This document shows, piece by piece, positions 19,763 through 28,677 of a DNA stretch of 64,000 nt (positions are counted from its first letter, which is position 1; every line of letters starts with the position of its first letter). A model generated the notes under the pieces. That model saw only the letters and a list, made by a program, of their open reading frames with translations. It made no database searches and had not been told where the DNA came from. The position numbers and the translations under genes are program-made. Source of the DNA: Serratia marcescens (GTDB taxonomy: Bacteria; Pseudomonadota; Gammaproteobacteria; Enterobacterales; Enterobacteriaceae); assembly GCA_015548865.1 (NCBI GenBank), contig JADMXW010000009.1, positions 62,001 through 126,000 on the forward strand. The letters run 5' to 3'.

Positions 19763-21497
19763 TCATCAAGATGCAATAACGGCGCGCAGCGTGCTTGATA
19801 TGCTGCGCTCACCGTTCTCGCTACTCGGCATCACCACCTGCGCCATTGCGCTCGGCGTGCTGATGCCGATCCTGTCTCTGCTCTGGCTGGCGGCTGATAC
19901 TGATTTCAGCCACTGGGCGCATCTGTTTGAGTATGTGCTGCCTGTCGCGGTGCGCAACACGGCTATTCTGTTAGTCGGCGTTGCGTTGCTGGTAACCGTC
20001 ATCGGCGCTGGCTGTGCCTGGCTGGTTACTCTGTATGATTTCCCGGGGCGGCGCATCCTCAGTTGGGCACTGCTTTTACCACTGGCCATGCCAACCTATA
20101 TCGTGGCCTTCGCCTGGCTGGATCTGCTGCACCCTATCGGCCCGGTTCAAACGGCGCTGCGTGCTCTGCTCGGCTACGACAGCCCACGCCAATTTCGTTT
20201 GCCTGATATTCGCTCCATGACAGGCGCCATTATTCTGTTGGGGATCGTGCTCTACCCCTATGTTTACCTCACCATGCGGGCCATGTTTATCAGCCAGCCA
20301 GCCCATTTGCTTGAAGCAGCTCGCACATTAGGCAGGAGTGCTACCGGCGCATTCTTGCACATCGCGCTGCCGATGGCGCGGCCTGCTCTCGCCGTGGGTG
20401 TCAGCCTGGCCTTGTTGGAAACGCTCAATGATATCGGTGCATCCGAATTTCTTGGCATCAATACGCTAACGGTCGCCATTTATACCACCTGGGTAACTCG
20501 TTCTGATTTACCGGCTGCGGCACAAATTGCCGTATTAATGCTGCTTGGCGTGATGATCCTGCTGACGTTGGAATATTATGGTCGACGTCGCCAGCGCTAC
20601 GGCAGCAGCCGATCACAGCGCCCGGTAACGCCAATACGCTTATCTGGCATAAAGGGGATGCTGGTCTTAACCTTAACTGCCTTACCCGTCATACTCGGCT
20701 TTATCGCCCCTGCACTGTTTCTCGCCTGGGAGAGTGCCAAGCGCCTGCATCAGGAGACGCCCCTTTCCCATGGACTGTGGCAGTCCCTGCAAAACTCGCT
20801 GCTACTGGCGCTCGGCGTTACGCTCACGGTGTTGATAACCGGCATGATTGTCGCCTGGTTTGCTCGCCATTCCGCCATCCGTTCACAACGCGGTGGCTTT
20901 CGCCGCTCACTGCTGCGCGTTGCCTCTCTCGGGTACGCGGTGCCGGGCACTGTACTGGCAATAGGGCTACTGACACCAGGGCTGGCCGTGGATAAATGGC
21001 TGGCAAGCCTACTGAATTATCAGGGGTTACCGCTGCTCTCGAGTGGCATTCTGTTGGTTATCTGCTGTGCAATTCGTTTTCAGACTATCGCCATCGGTGC
21101 CACGGATGCGGGTCTGACGCGCCTGTCTCCAGCACTTGAACAAGCCTCACGCCTGTTGGGGGAGAGTGCCACAGGGACATTTTTTCGCGTACATCTGCCA
21201 TTACTACGTCCGGCGCTGGTCACCAGTGCGTTGCTGGTGTTTGCGGATGCGATGAAAGAGTTACCCGCAACATTACTGCTGCGACCGGTCAATTTCGAAA
21301 CGCTGGCAACTGTGTTGTATGCCGAAGCCGCACGCGGCACTTATGAAGAAGGGGCCATTGCCGCGTTGCTCATTGTGCTGGCAGGAACGCTACCGGTCAT
21401 TTTGCTGGCGCACAGCCAGTTCAACACCTCGCGCAAGCCCACCGAATCGCAACAGAACACTGCATCTTATCAAGGAGAGTCGTCGCGCCATGTCTGA
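19746..21497 (+). CDS. fbpB: Ferric-iron ABC transporter permease FbpB-like
   Basis: 583 residues with two fused permease halves, each ending in an EAA loop (EAARTLGRSATGAFLHIALP in the first, EQASRLLGESATGTFFRVHL in the second), as in FbpB/SfuB. About a dozen hydrophobic helices. The frame opens with a TTG at 19746 that overlaps the fbpA end; an ATG at 19800 is an alternative start. It overlaps the ATPase gene by 8 bases. Confidence 0.9.
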   Translation: MALINNHQDAITARSVLDMLRSPFSLLGITTCAIALGVLMPILSLLWLAADTDFSHWAHLFEYVLPVAVRNTAILLVGVALLVTVIGAGCAWLVTLYDFPGRRILSWALLLPLAMPTYIVAFAWLDLLHPIGPVQTALRALLGYDSPRQFRLPDIRSMTGAIILLGIVLYPYVYLTMRAMFISQPAHLLEAARTLGRSATGAFLHIALPMARPALAVGVSLALLETLNDIGASEFLGINTLTVAIYTTWVTRSDLPAAAQIAVLMLLGVMILLTLEYYGRRRQRYGSSRSQRPVTPIRLSGIKGMLVLTLTALPVILGFIAPALFLAWESAKRLHQETPLSHGLWQSLQNSLLLALGVTLTVLITGMIVAWFARHSAIRSQRGGFRRSLLRVASLGYAVPGTVLAIGLLTPGLAVDKWLASLLNYQGLPLLSSGILLVICCAIRFQTIAIGATDAGLTRLSPALEQASRLLGESATGTFFRVHLPLLRPALVTSALLVFADAMKELPATLLLRPVNFETLATVLYAEAARGTYEEGAIAALLIVLAGTLPVILLAHSQFNTSRKPTESQQNTASYQGESSRHV

Positions 21498-22191
21498 CGC
21501 CACACTGGTTCTGGAGGCTATCCATGTTGCCTATGGGCATGGACAACAGCAACACCATGTCCTTAACGGCTTTTCACTGACGGTGCAGGCGGGTGAACTT
21601 ACTTGCCTGTTGGGATCATCCGGCAGCGGGAAAACCACCGTATTGCGTGCCATTGCCGGATTTGAGCCCCTGAGCGCAGGCCGTATTCAGGTTTCGGGCA
21701 CATGCGTTGCGGGGCCGGGTATTCACCTGCCGCCGGAGAAACGCCACGTCGGCATGGTGTTTCAGGAATATGCCCTGTTTCCCCATCTGACTGCGGCAAA
21801 GAATATCGCGTTTGGTTTGCGCAAACAGCCAACCTCCGTCATACAGTCTCGTGTGCGTGAACTGCTTGAACTCATCGGGTTAAGCGCGTTGTCAGAACGT
21901 TATCCTCATGAGCTGTCCGGCGGCCAGCAGCAACGTATCGCATTGGCGCGGGCGCTGGCGCCGGAACCCAGCATTCTGCTGCTGGATGAGCCGTTTTCCA
22001 GCCTGGATGCCGAGACACGCCATCGGCTGGGGCGGGATGTGCGCGACATCCTCAAATCGTCAGGACAAACAGCCCTGATGGTCACGCACAGCGAACAAGA
22101 AGCGATGATGATGAGCGATCGTATCGGTTATATGCACGCGGGAGCGTATAGGGAATCGCCAGCGAGTACCTCATCACCTGTGGGAAAATAA
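21490..22191 (+). CDS. fbpC: Ferric-iron ABC transporter ATPase FbpC-like, short C-terminus
   Basis: 233 residues from the ATG at 21490, which lies at the permease end behind CAAGGAGAG. Walker A GSSGSGKT, signature LSGGQQQRIALARAL, Walker B ILLLDEPFSSLD, His switch MVTHSEQEA are all intact. The usual FbpC is about 340-350 residues; here the regulatory C-terminal domain is missing and the last ~18 residues (after RIGYMHAG) look out of frame. In another frame the same DNA reads ASEYLITCGKITIQ, which suggests a frameshift or decay of the tail. ATP hydrolysis should be unaffected. Confidence 0.88.
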   Translation: MSDATLVLEAIHVAYGHGQQQHHVLNGFSLTVQAGELTCLLGSSGSGKTTVLRAIAGFEPLSAGRIQVSGTCVAGPGIHLPPEKRHVGMVFQEYALFPHLTAAKNIAFGLRKQPTSVIQSRVRELLELIGLSALSERYPHELSGGQQQRIALARALAPEPSILLLDEPFSSLDAETRHRLGRDVRDILKSSGQTALMVTHSEQEAMMMSDRIGYMHAGAYRESPASTSSPVGK

Positions 22192-22241
22192 CCATACAAC
22201 CTGACGCCAGCCAAAGAGGAGCCATTGCCCGAAAATAAGCA

Positions 22242-22883
22242 TTATTCATCGGGTTCAGTAAAGGCGAAAAACATCTCATCGAAAATGGAAATGGATTTCC
22301 CCAATGTTTCCAAAGCGGCACAAAGAGGATAAAACACCTCATGATCTTCGGGAAACTCACCGTATTCTTGCCAGCACTCTGTCACCAGATTGATATCCAC
22401 GCTGAAGGGCAAGTAGTAATTTCCTTTGGTCAAATCTTCAAAATCCATACCAACCAGTTGCTCACGACATTTAGGAGCAAGCGCATTTATATAGGCGCCC
22501 AGCTTTTTCGCTCCACCAAAATGACGCGTTCTTATTTCGAAACAAAAACCGAACTCGGCCTGTTCTGTCCCCAGCCCAGCGAGAGTTGCCAAGCTATAAT
22601 CAACGCCATCGCCCCCGGCAGTATGCGTTTCAAACCAATATTTCCAATTGTCGTCTTCTAATTTCCATGCTTTAGGTGCAACCCAGCAATATCCCTTTTG
22701 CAAAAAACCCACTTCCCCTTCCCAGCCATTTTCCTTAATGAAACGATGAATACATTGGTCAAATCCCTTCCAAAATGCAGGTTCTATTTGCGTTTCGAAA
22801 ACCACAACAGCCTCATTAAACATCTTGAGCTGCGATAAAATGAGGGTTCCTGCTAACCGTTCTTCCTTATTAGATGATGTCAT
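22242..22883 (-). CDS. Hypothetical protein paired with a PD-(D/E)XK nuclease-like gene
   Basis: 213 residues, not recognised. It is rich in aromatic residues and acidic clusters (GWEGEVGFLQKGYCWVAPKAWKLEDDNWKYW) and resembles the C-terminal part that accompanies PDDEXK_4 family nuclease domains in single longer proteins. It starts 15 bases after the stop of the nuclease-like gene, so the two are one operon and may act as a split protein. Small two-gene nuclease modules of this kind are frequent in variable genome regions; a defence role is only a guess. Confidence 0.7.
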   Translation of the reverse strand: MTSSNKEERLAGTLILSQLKMFNEAVVVFETQIEPAFWKGFDQCIHRFIKENGWEGEVGFLQKGYCWVAPKAWKLEDDNWKYWFETHTAGGDGVDYSLATLAGLGTEQAEFGFCFEIRTRHFGGAKKLGAYINALAPKCREQLVGMDFEDLTKGNYYLPFSVDINLVTECWQEYGEFPEDHEVFYPLCAALETLGKSISIFDEMFFAFTEPDE

Positions 22884-22898
22884 TGATCTTCCCTTTGA

Positions 22899-23669
22899 TT
22901 AAAATTTACGCATACGTTCAAGAAAACAAAAAGCAGAATGCACGGCCATTTGCCTCATAGATGACCTATCGCGCAGAGAACCTGTTTTGCAGTAATCCGC
23001 CCGCATGGATTCTTCAAAATATGTTGCAAGGCTGCTCCACGATAGGCAAGAAATACAGTGCGGGTTATCCGTATTCATACTCTTGGGTTGTCTACCCTGC
23101 GGTGTTAAAAATACAACGCCCCAGCAGCGTTTTTTCATCGCACGCTTTTCAGCTTCCAGACAATAACGTTCGATTTGATCTTCCTGCTCGAAAGCATCAA
23201 TCTTCACTTCAATCAAAACGAAGAAATTATCGGCGTCTATCTCAATATCAACCCGATTTTTACTATCACCGTTTGGATTGGATTCAACCCGCACGCGACA
23301 AAAGCGCGTAAAGGCAGCAGGAAAAGCCTTGTTTTCCGATGTACGTATTGAGGCTAGCAAGGCATATAAAGGAACAACACCAAAACCGTGTGACCCTTGC
23401 GGATTCAGCAACCATGCAAGCACAGCTGAATTACGCACTTCCTTGCGCTTTAACCCCGCAACATCCCAAGGATCAAAAGACAATACGCGAGGCTGCACCG
23501 TCTGAAGCGGCATTGATAAGCGACTAAAAAAGGTCCTGAGCTGACCTACATCAATGTCTATTTTCTTAGTATTTTCCGACGCGTTGAACGTTAATGCGTT
23601 TTCTGACCATTGTTGAAAAAAAACCGGCAACCATTCCACCAGAGACTGAGGATTTGTCTCCATATTCAC
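22899..23669 (-). CDS. PD-(D/E)XK nuclease superfamily protein (PDDEXK_4 type)
   Basis: 256 residues. The N-terminal part has FDPWDVAGLKRKEVRNSAVLAWLL, then NPQGSHGFG; the nuclease core follows with VDIEIDADNFFVLIEVKIDAFEQEDQ, giving D, E-x-K and the downstream Q/E of the PD-(D/E)XK fold. Nuclease activity is predicted, its target is unknown. It heads a two-gene unit with the gene at 22242-22883 and is convergent with fbpC. Confidence 0.8.
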   Translation of the reverse strand: MNMETNPQSLVEWLPVFFQQWSENALTFNASENTKKIDIDVGQLRTFFSRLSMPLQTVQPRVLSFDPWDVAGLKRKEVRNSAVLAWLLNPQGSHGFGVVPLYALLASIRTSENKAFPAAFTRFCRVRVESNPNGDSKNRVDIEIDADNFFVLIEVKIDAFEQEDQIERYCLEAEKRAMKKRCWGVVFLTPQGRQPKSMNTDNPHCISCLSWSSLATYFEESMRADYCKTGSLRDRSSMRQMAVHSAFCFLERMRKF

Positions 23670-23849
23670 ACCCTTTCACTGATTGCCTGTGTCAAAGACA
23701 ACGCGTATTGCAGACCGTTTGCATAAACTGCAAAAACATCATCATAAGTGCCAATCAGTAAAAAGCGAGCGTTCGTGGATTCAGGGAATGAAAATAAAGA
23801 AGGGAATTTCCCGAGTCGCGTTAAACACACTCGACTCGGGTGACACGAC

Positions 23850-24629
23850 TTAGCGGTAAACAATCCCACCATCAATCAGAATTGCCTGGCCGGTCACATA
23901 GTCTGAATCTGGCCCGGCCAGATAGGAGACCAGACTGGCCACATCATCCGGCGTCTCAGCACGACCCAGCGCAATACCTTCAACATATTTCTTGTAGGTT
24001 TCACCAATAGGAGCACCGGTAATCTCTGAGAAGCGCTGATCGATTTCTGTCCACATTCCCGTCCCGACAATCCCTGGACAATACGCGTTTACCGTAATAC
24101 CGCGGCTGGCATACTCCTTTGCAGCAGCCTGAGTCAGTGCACGCACGGCGAATTTTGTCGCAGAATAGATGCCTAGCATCGCAAAACCATCGTGCCCCGC
24201 AATTGAACATGCATTGATGATTTTGCCTTTCTGTTTGCGTTCTATGAATTTTTTCGCCGCAGCCTGAATCCCCCACAGCGTGCCCTGAACGTTGATGCGC
24301 ATAATGCGATCGACTTCTTCCGGCGTCACATCGGACAATGGCTGTACCTGAGCAATACCGGCATTGTTGACGATAATATCGAATCCACCCAGTTGACGTT
24401 CAGCCTGATCGATAGCCGCATACACCTGAGCACGATCGGAAATATCAGCGACAAATGTCGCAGCCTTACGCCCTAACGCCGCCACCTCCGCGGCTACGGC
24501 CTCAATACCCGTAGAATTGACATCCACCAGCATCACGGATGCGCCATCTTTAGCCAGACGCAGTGCAATACCTCGTCCGATACCCTGTCCAGCACCGGTT
24601 ACTAACGCGACTTTATTTTCGATAGCCAT
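23850..24629 (-). CDS. budC: Acetoin/diacetyl reductase (2,3-butanediol dehydrogenase) BudC
   Basis: 259-residue short-chain dehydrogenase. NAD-binding [24 protein letters not shown] motif, catalytic S and Y-x3-K in [21 protein letters not shown]. Length and the [18 protein letters not shown] and [17 protein letters not shown] ends match enterobacterial BudC (meso-2,3-butanediol dehydrogenase, diacetyl to acetoin to butanediol). The budAB genes are not adjacent. It is divergent from a MalT/AcoK-like regulator that may control it. Confidence 0.85.
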   Translation of the reverse strand: MAIENKVALVTGAGQGIGRGIALRLAKDGASVMLVDVNSTGIEAVAAEVAALGRKAATFVADISDRAQVYAAIDQAERQLGGFDIIVNNAGIAQVQPLSDVTPEEVDRIMRINVQGTLWGIQAAAKKFIERKQKGKIINACSIAGHDGFAMLGIYSATKFAVRALTQAAAKEYASRGITVNAYCPGIVGTGMWTEIDQRFSEITGAPIGETYKKYVEGIALGRAETPDDVASLVSYLAGPDSDYVTGQAILIDGGIVYR

Positions 24630-24703
24630 ACTCTGTATTCACCTCGTCGTGATTAACAATGCACAAGATGATTTACTTTATAGGCACGCATAAGCATGGC
24701 CTA

Positions 24704-24721
24704 CCCCCCCTGTCGGGGGGG
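24704..24721. repeat. Perfect C7-TGTC-G7 palindrome between budC and its divergent regulator
   Basis: Seven C, TGTC, seven G; no T-run follows, so it is not a standard terminator for either gene. Being midway between divergent start codons it could be an operator or a hairpin in the budC leader. Confidence 0.6.
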
Positions 24722-24834
24722 GCAAAGAGCGATAAAAAGAGAAGGTAAACCCGGTTATCCATCAGTAAACGTGGTTCTACCTGTTGTCCTTCGGTACACT
24801 CAGGTCACTGACGATATAATGAGGTAGCGGCAGT

Positions 24835-27573
24835 ATGGCATTTTTGCCCCCGATGCAGGCATCATCTGCAACATTTGTTAACGAAGAACCTTTTCGCTTC
24901 ACACGTAAGCTACCGCTCATTCTTACTAAGTTCACGCCACCGCGATCGCCAGGCGCCTTATTACAGCGCGATCGCTTGCTGCAACGCCTTGATAGTGCAG
25001 TTTCCAGCAGCCTAACGTTAGTGTGTGCCGCTGCGGGGTTTGGCAAAACAACACTGTTAACCCAGTGGTATCAGCATCGACAGCGGCAGGGAGATACACT
25101 GGCATGGCTCAGCCTTGAAGACGATGACAATACACCCCTGATGTTTACACGCTATCTGCTGGAGGCGCTGCGGCCGCGGTATCATGGGTGGAGTATGGCG
25201 TTTCAACGCTATTTCCAAGGCGATCTTCCCGTCGATTTTTTGCTGTTTGTCGCGGAGTTGGTCAATCAATTACACGGTTGCCCACATCCGCTCTACCTCA
25301 TCCTTGACGATTACCAGAGCATCAGTCACCCGGATATTCACGATGGACTGAGTTATCTTCTTACTCATGCGCCGGCATCCCTTCACGTGATCATTGGTAG
25401 CCGCAGCCAACTGCCGGTAGCACTGGGCCGACTTCAGGTGCAAGACCAACTGGTTGAAATTTACCACGATGAACTGCGTTTCAACCTCGACGAAGCCAGC
25501 AGCTACTTTGCGCAATCAGCCACTACGTTGCTAAAACAACAAGAGATACAGCAGGCGATCGCTGTGACCGAAGGCTGGATTGCCGGCATGAAAATGGCCG
25601 CATTGTCGCTGGGTGACACTCCCCCCGCGCACTATGGGTTGAGATATCTGAATGCCAATTCACGGTCGATAAGCCGGTATATGGAGGAAGTGATTTTTGC
25701 CCCCCTCCCCCCTGATGTACTGGATTTTCTACTGCAAACCTCGATGCTTAACCGTCTCCATCCCGATCTGTGTGATGCGGTCACCGGATACCATAACGGC
25801 GAGGCGATGCTGACCTGGATAGCGCAACATAACCTGTTTCTCTCAACCCTGGATGAAGCCGGATTCTGGTTTCGTTACCATCCTCTGATGCGTGATGCGC
25901 TACAACGTCGTCTGCAACATCGCATGGGTAATACTATCCACCGGTTACATGAACGCGCCGGTAACTGGTTTGCCGCTCAACAGCTCTGGGCGGAAGCGAT
26001 ACGCCATGCGCTGGCGGCAGGAAAACCGGGCACCCCGCATGCTGAAGCTGGCGCGCAATCGCTGGCTGAGGAGGGAGACATTAACACGCTGGTGCGCTGG
26101 ATTCGCTACTTACCGGCTAATGTCGAACCTTCACGTATCGCGTTGCAAATCAATCTGGCATGGGCTTTATCGCACCATTTTCAGTTTAACGATGCCCGCC
26201 AACTGCTTGATGCCATTGAAACGTTTGTGACTAATCATCCAGACGCGTTGGACCACACCACGTGGTTAAGATTACGCGTGGTGCGTGCCATCTGCGAAGC
26301 CTTCGCGGAAAACATTGCCTACAGCATGACGCTGGTTGCGCCCTTGCTGCGCGAGGTTCCCTGCGGGGATATCTGGGTGGATGGTCTGGTGTGCAACATC
26401 CTGAGCTATTGCCATCTGGCAAACGCGCGCCCCCAGCGCGCACTGGATGTACAAGCCCTGATAACCCACACCAAAACAGCAAACCGCAATCTTTTTGTTG
26501 AGGTATATCGCGCCTATGTCATCGCCCAAGGGCTTCTGCGACAGGGCAACCTCGGGGATGCAGAGCGCCACGCGTCACAGGCATTGCAACGCGCAGAACC
26601 GTTAACCGGTCCCTACTCCAGCAGCAGTGCCACACTGGCCCCGCTTTTGGCAGAGATCGCCTGGGAGCAAGGGGATGTAGCACGTATCACTGCCCTGCTG
26701 ACGCCGCGTCTGCAAATGATTGACGACGTTTGCCCCCCCGATGGTTTCAGCCGCTGTTACCTCGTGCTGGCACAACAGGCTCAATTAACCGGTCGGGAGG
26801 AAGAGGCTAACGCCCTGTTGTTGCACGCTGAAAACCTGACGCTTCAGCGAGGATGGCGGCACGCTCGGGTTTCCCTGTTAGCACAGCGCATCACTTTCCG
26901 GCTCCAGTCTGGAGATAACGCAGAAGCGGCTCAGTTGCTGAGCCAGTTACAGCGACTGACCGAAGACATGGCCGGAGAACAAAATGACGCTCTGCGCTGG
27001 TATAGCGAACAGAGTCGGGCTCGCTTACTGATTGCGTCAGGCGATCTGGTGATGGCAGCAGAGGTGCTTCACCCCATCATGCTCGAACAAGAGCGCTGCG
27101 GCGAGTCGCTTGCCGCCACGCGTTCAAGGCTGTTGCTATCGGTCGTGCTATGGCGTACCGGAGAAACTGAACAAGCCATAACGGTGTGCAAACCGGCAAT
27201 GCTGTGCGCGGTTAAACAACATCTGCATCGCAGCCTGCTGGATGCAGGACCGGAACTGCTGGCACTATTGCATCATATTCATCAACAGCAGACGTCGGAT
27301 GCGATGTTCAACCGCGCAATAGCCGCATTATGGGCCACGCTTGCCCCTTCTCTGCCTGAAAACACCTCGCCGATGGCGTCACGGCTAACCGAGCGCGAGC
27401 ACCAGACATTGCAACTGATCGCAGATGGCTTTTCAAACAAAGAGATCGCCCGCACATTGGGCATCTCGGCAGAAACCGTAAAATGGCACCTGAAGCAACT
27501 TTATGAAAAACTTCAGGTAAATGGCCGCATTCAGGCGGTGAATCAGGCACGAAAATGGCAATGGTTGACATGA
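24835..27573 (+). CDS. MalT/AcoK-like LuxR-type transcriptional activator (STAND ATPase)
   Basis: 912 residues with the MalT plan: N-terminal P-loop NTPase (PRSPGALLQRDRLLQRLD, Walker A AAAGFGKTTLLTQW, and ILDDYQSISHP as Walker B), winged-helix and arm regions, a long TPR-like superhelix (about 400-830) and a C-terminal LuxR HTH (LTEREHQTLQLIADGFSNKEIARTLGISAETVKWHL, written here in two overlapping parts). Such proteins bind an inducer, oligomerise with ATP and activate promoters. Klebsiella AcoK, which controls acetoin catabolism, has this architecture. With budC divergent, sensing acetoin or a related metabolite is plausible but inferred. Confidence 0.85.
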   Translation: MAFLPPMQASSATFVNEEPFRFTRKLPLILTKFTPPRSPGALLQRDRLLQRLDSAVSSSLTLVCAAAGFGKTTLLTQWYQHRQRQGDTLAWLSLEDDDNTPLMFTRYLLEALRPRYHGWSMAFQRYFQGDLPVDFLLFVAELVNQLHGCPHPLYLILDDYQSISHPDIHDGLSYLLTHAPASLHVIIGSRSQLPVALGRLQVQDQLVEIYHDELRFNLDEASSYFAQSATTLLKQQEIQQAIAVTEGWIAGMKMAALSLGDTPPAHYGLRYLNANSRSISRYMEEVIFAPLPPDVLDFLLQTSMLNRLHPDLCDAVTGYHNGEAMLTWIAQHNLFLSTLDEAGFWFRYHPLMRDALQRRLQHRMGNTIHRLHERAGNWFAAQQLWAEAIRHALAAGKPGTPHAEAGAQSLAEEGDINTLVRWIRYLPANVEPSRIALQINLAWALSHHFQFNDARQLLDAIETFVTNHPDALDHTTWLRLRVVRAICEAFAENIAYSMTLVAPLLREVPCGDIWVDGLVCNILSYCHLANARPQRALDVQALITHTKTANRNLFVEVYRAYVIAQGLLRQGNLGDAERHASQALQRAEPLTGPYSSSSATLAPLLAEIAWEQGDVARITALLTPRLQMIDDVCPPDGFSRCYLVLAQQAQLTGREEEANALLLHAENLTLQRGWRHARVSLLAQRITFRLQSGDNAEAAQLLSQLQRLTEDMAGEQNDALRWYSEQSRARLLIASGDLVMAAEVLHPIMLEQERCGESLAATRSRLLLSVVLWRTGETEQAITVCKPAMLCAVKQHLHRSLLDAGPELLALLHHIHQQQTSDAMFNRAIAALWATLAPSLPENTSPMASRLTEREHQTLQLIADGFSNKEIARTLGISAETVKWHLKQLYEKLQVNGRIQAVNQARKWQWLT

Positions 27574-27599
27574 AGAGGAAGATAAAGCGCCCCCCAATC

Positions 27600-28088
27600 T
27601 CAAGGAATAATCTTGGGTGAAGACGGAATACCGTTCAACAGAATGTGCTTTAGCTCCTGGGCCATACCAACAGGCCGGAACGCTTCTTCTGAGGCCAACA
27701 TCTCTTCTATATCCCACCAGCGTTTTTGCAACAGGTTACTTTTTTCATTATCGCTCAAGCTCGGTTCCCCGATATCACAACCACTGACATAAACCAGGTA
27801 ATAGCGCTCATGGCTGATAAATTGACTGCCGTTACGCTCAAAAACCACTTCTCTTGACCACACCCACTCCGGCTTCTCTTTTATGATTAAGCCCGTTTCC
27901 TCCATCAACTCTCTGCCAAGCGCCTGTTCAAACGTTTCATTCCCTTCCAACCCGCCACCGGGAGTGATCCAAAATTCATTGATACTGGCATTGATATTGT
28001 CTTTGATATTTTTAAATCTGAACTTGAAGAGCAAGACGTTACTATCGTTATCAATAAGTAATGCGCGTGCTGAATGACGAGTATTCAT
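27600..28088 (-). CDS. Nudix hydrolase
   Basis: 162 residues. The Nudix box is intact: GGGLEGNETFEQALG then RELMEETGL, matching G-x5-E-x7-R-E-U-x-E-E-x-G-U. It hydrolyses a nucleoside diphosphate linked to another moiety; the substrate is not predictable. The ATG at 28088 overlaps the divergent open frame at 28074 that is largely repeat-derived. Confidence 0.85.
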   Translation of the reverse strand: MNTRHSARALLIDNDSNVLLFKFRFKNIKDNINASINEFWITPGGGLEGNETFEQALGRELMEETGLIIKEKPEWVWSREVVFERNGSQFISHERYYLVYVSGCDIGEPSLSDNEKSNLLQKRWWDIEEMLASEEAFRPVGMAQELKHILLNGIPSSPKIIP

Positions 28089-28142
28089 ACTATTCCCTTA
28101 GCGTCTATCCCAGTGGAGAGTTATCGGCGCAGCCAGTTTGGG

Positions 28143-28225
28143 CGTGGCAACGCGCAGAAACCGGAGCGTACACGGAATACATGGGGATTTCGAGCACTGT
28201 CCAAGGTAAAACGCCAAGGTCTGGC
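28143..28225 (+). repeat. Dispersed repeat, family 2, copy 2
   Basis: CGCAGAAACCGGAGCGTACACG, TACATGGGGATTTCGAGCACTG and GGTAAAACGCC follow each other as in the copy at 5090-5165. It makes up much of the apparent N-terminus of the following open frame. Confidence 0.5.
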
Positions 28226-28523
28226 TGCACCAAGCTGGCAGCGATGTGCGCAGGGGCTGTTTCTTGATCGTCCTCATTTGTTGTTAACAGAGCATCAGTG
28301 GGATCAAGAGGCGCAAACCAGCTCCACGCATTTTTGGACGATAGAAGAAAATGGCACAGTAATGCGATTCGGCAGCCAGATGACAGCATGGCGAGACGAA
28401 GCGTATCTACAATTACTGACAGAGGGTGGATTTTACTCATCACAACGGGTTGATCCCTCAGATTGGCCGGCAAGCGACACCTTTGCAGGTAAATTATTTG
28501 TGCTGCTAAATCAAATTATGTGA
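28226..28523 (+). pseudogene. 3' remnant of a class I SAM-dependent methyltransferase
   Basis: The frame from about 28255 encodes LTEHQWDQEAQTSSTHFWTI and RFGSQMTAWRDEAYLQLLTE followed by GGFYSSQR, a pattern of the last strands of class I methyltransferases. The open frame nominally begins at 28074, but its first ~55 codons come from the repeat at 28143-28225 and there is no SAM-binding motif. I conclude that the 5' half of the gene has been lost. If it is expressed it cannot be a methyltransferase. Confidence 0.45.
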
Positions 28524-28677
28524 GCAGGACAAACACTGTACATACCGTTACACAGCAACGCTCATCATCGCCGATAAGCCTGGTATATAATGCAAAAAAC
28601 GCAGGAACCAATGCCTTGTAAAGATATAAATCAACAAATTTTAAACAAATGAATATCATGTAATTATAACTTTTATA

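Noticed and set aside
23666-23875. 69-codon minus-strand frame between the nuclease-like gene and budC
   Set aside because: It overlaps the budC end and has no recognisable motif or ribosome site; probably a chance frame or a degraded gene.
28631-28647. PhoP-box-like TGTTTA-N5-TGTTGA upstream of dltD (minus strand)
   Set aside because: Opposite orientation and wrong distance to a credible -10; region is AT-rich so chance matches are likely.
28611-28652. Thirteen-codon leader frame and a TATAAT-like box upstream of dltD
   Set aside because: No regulatory peptide pattern; the frame may be accidental and the -35 is poor.
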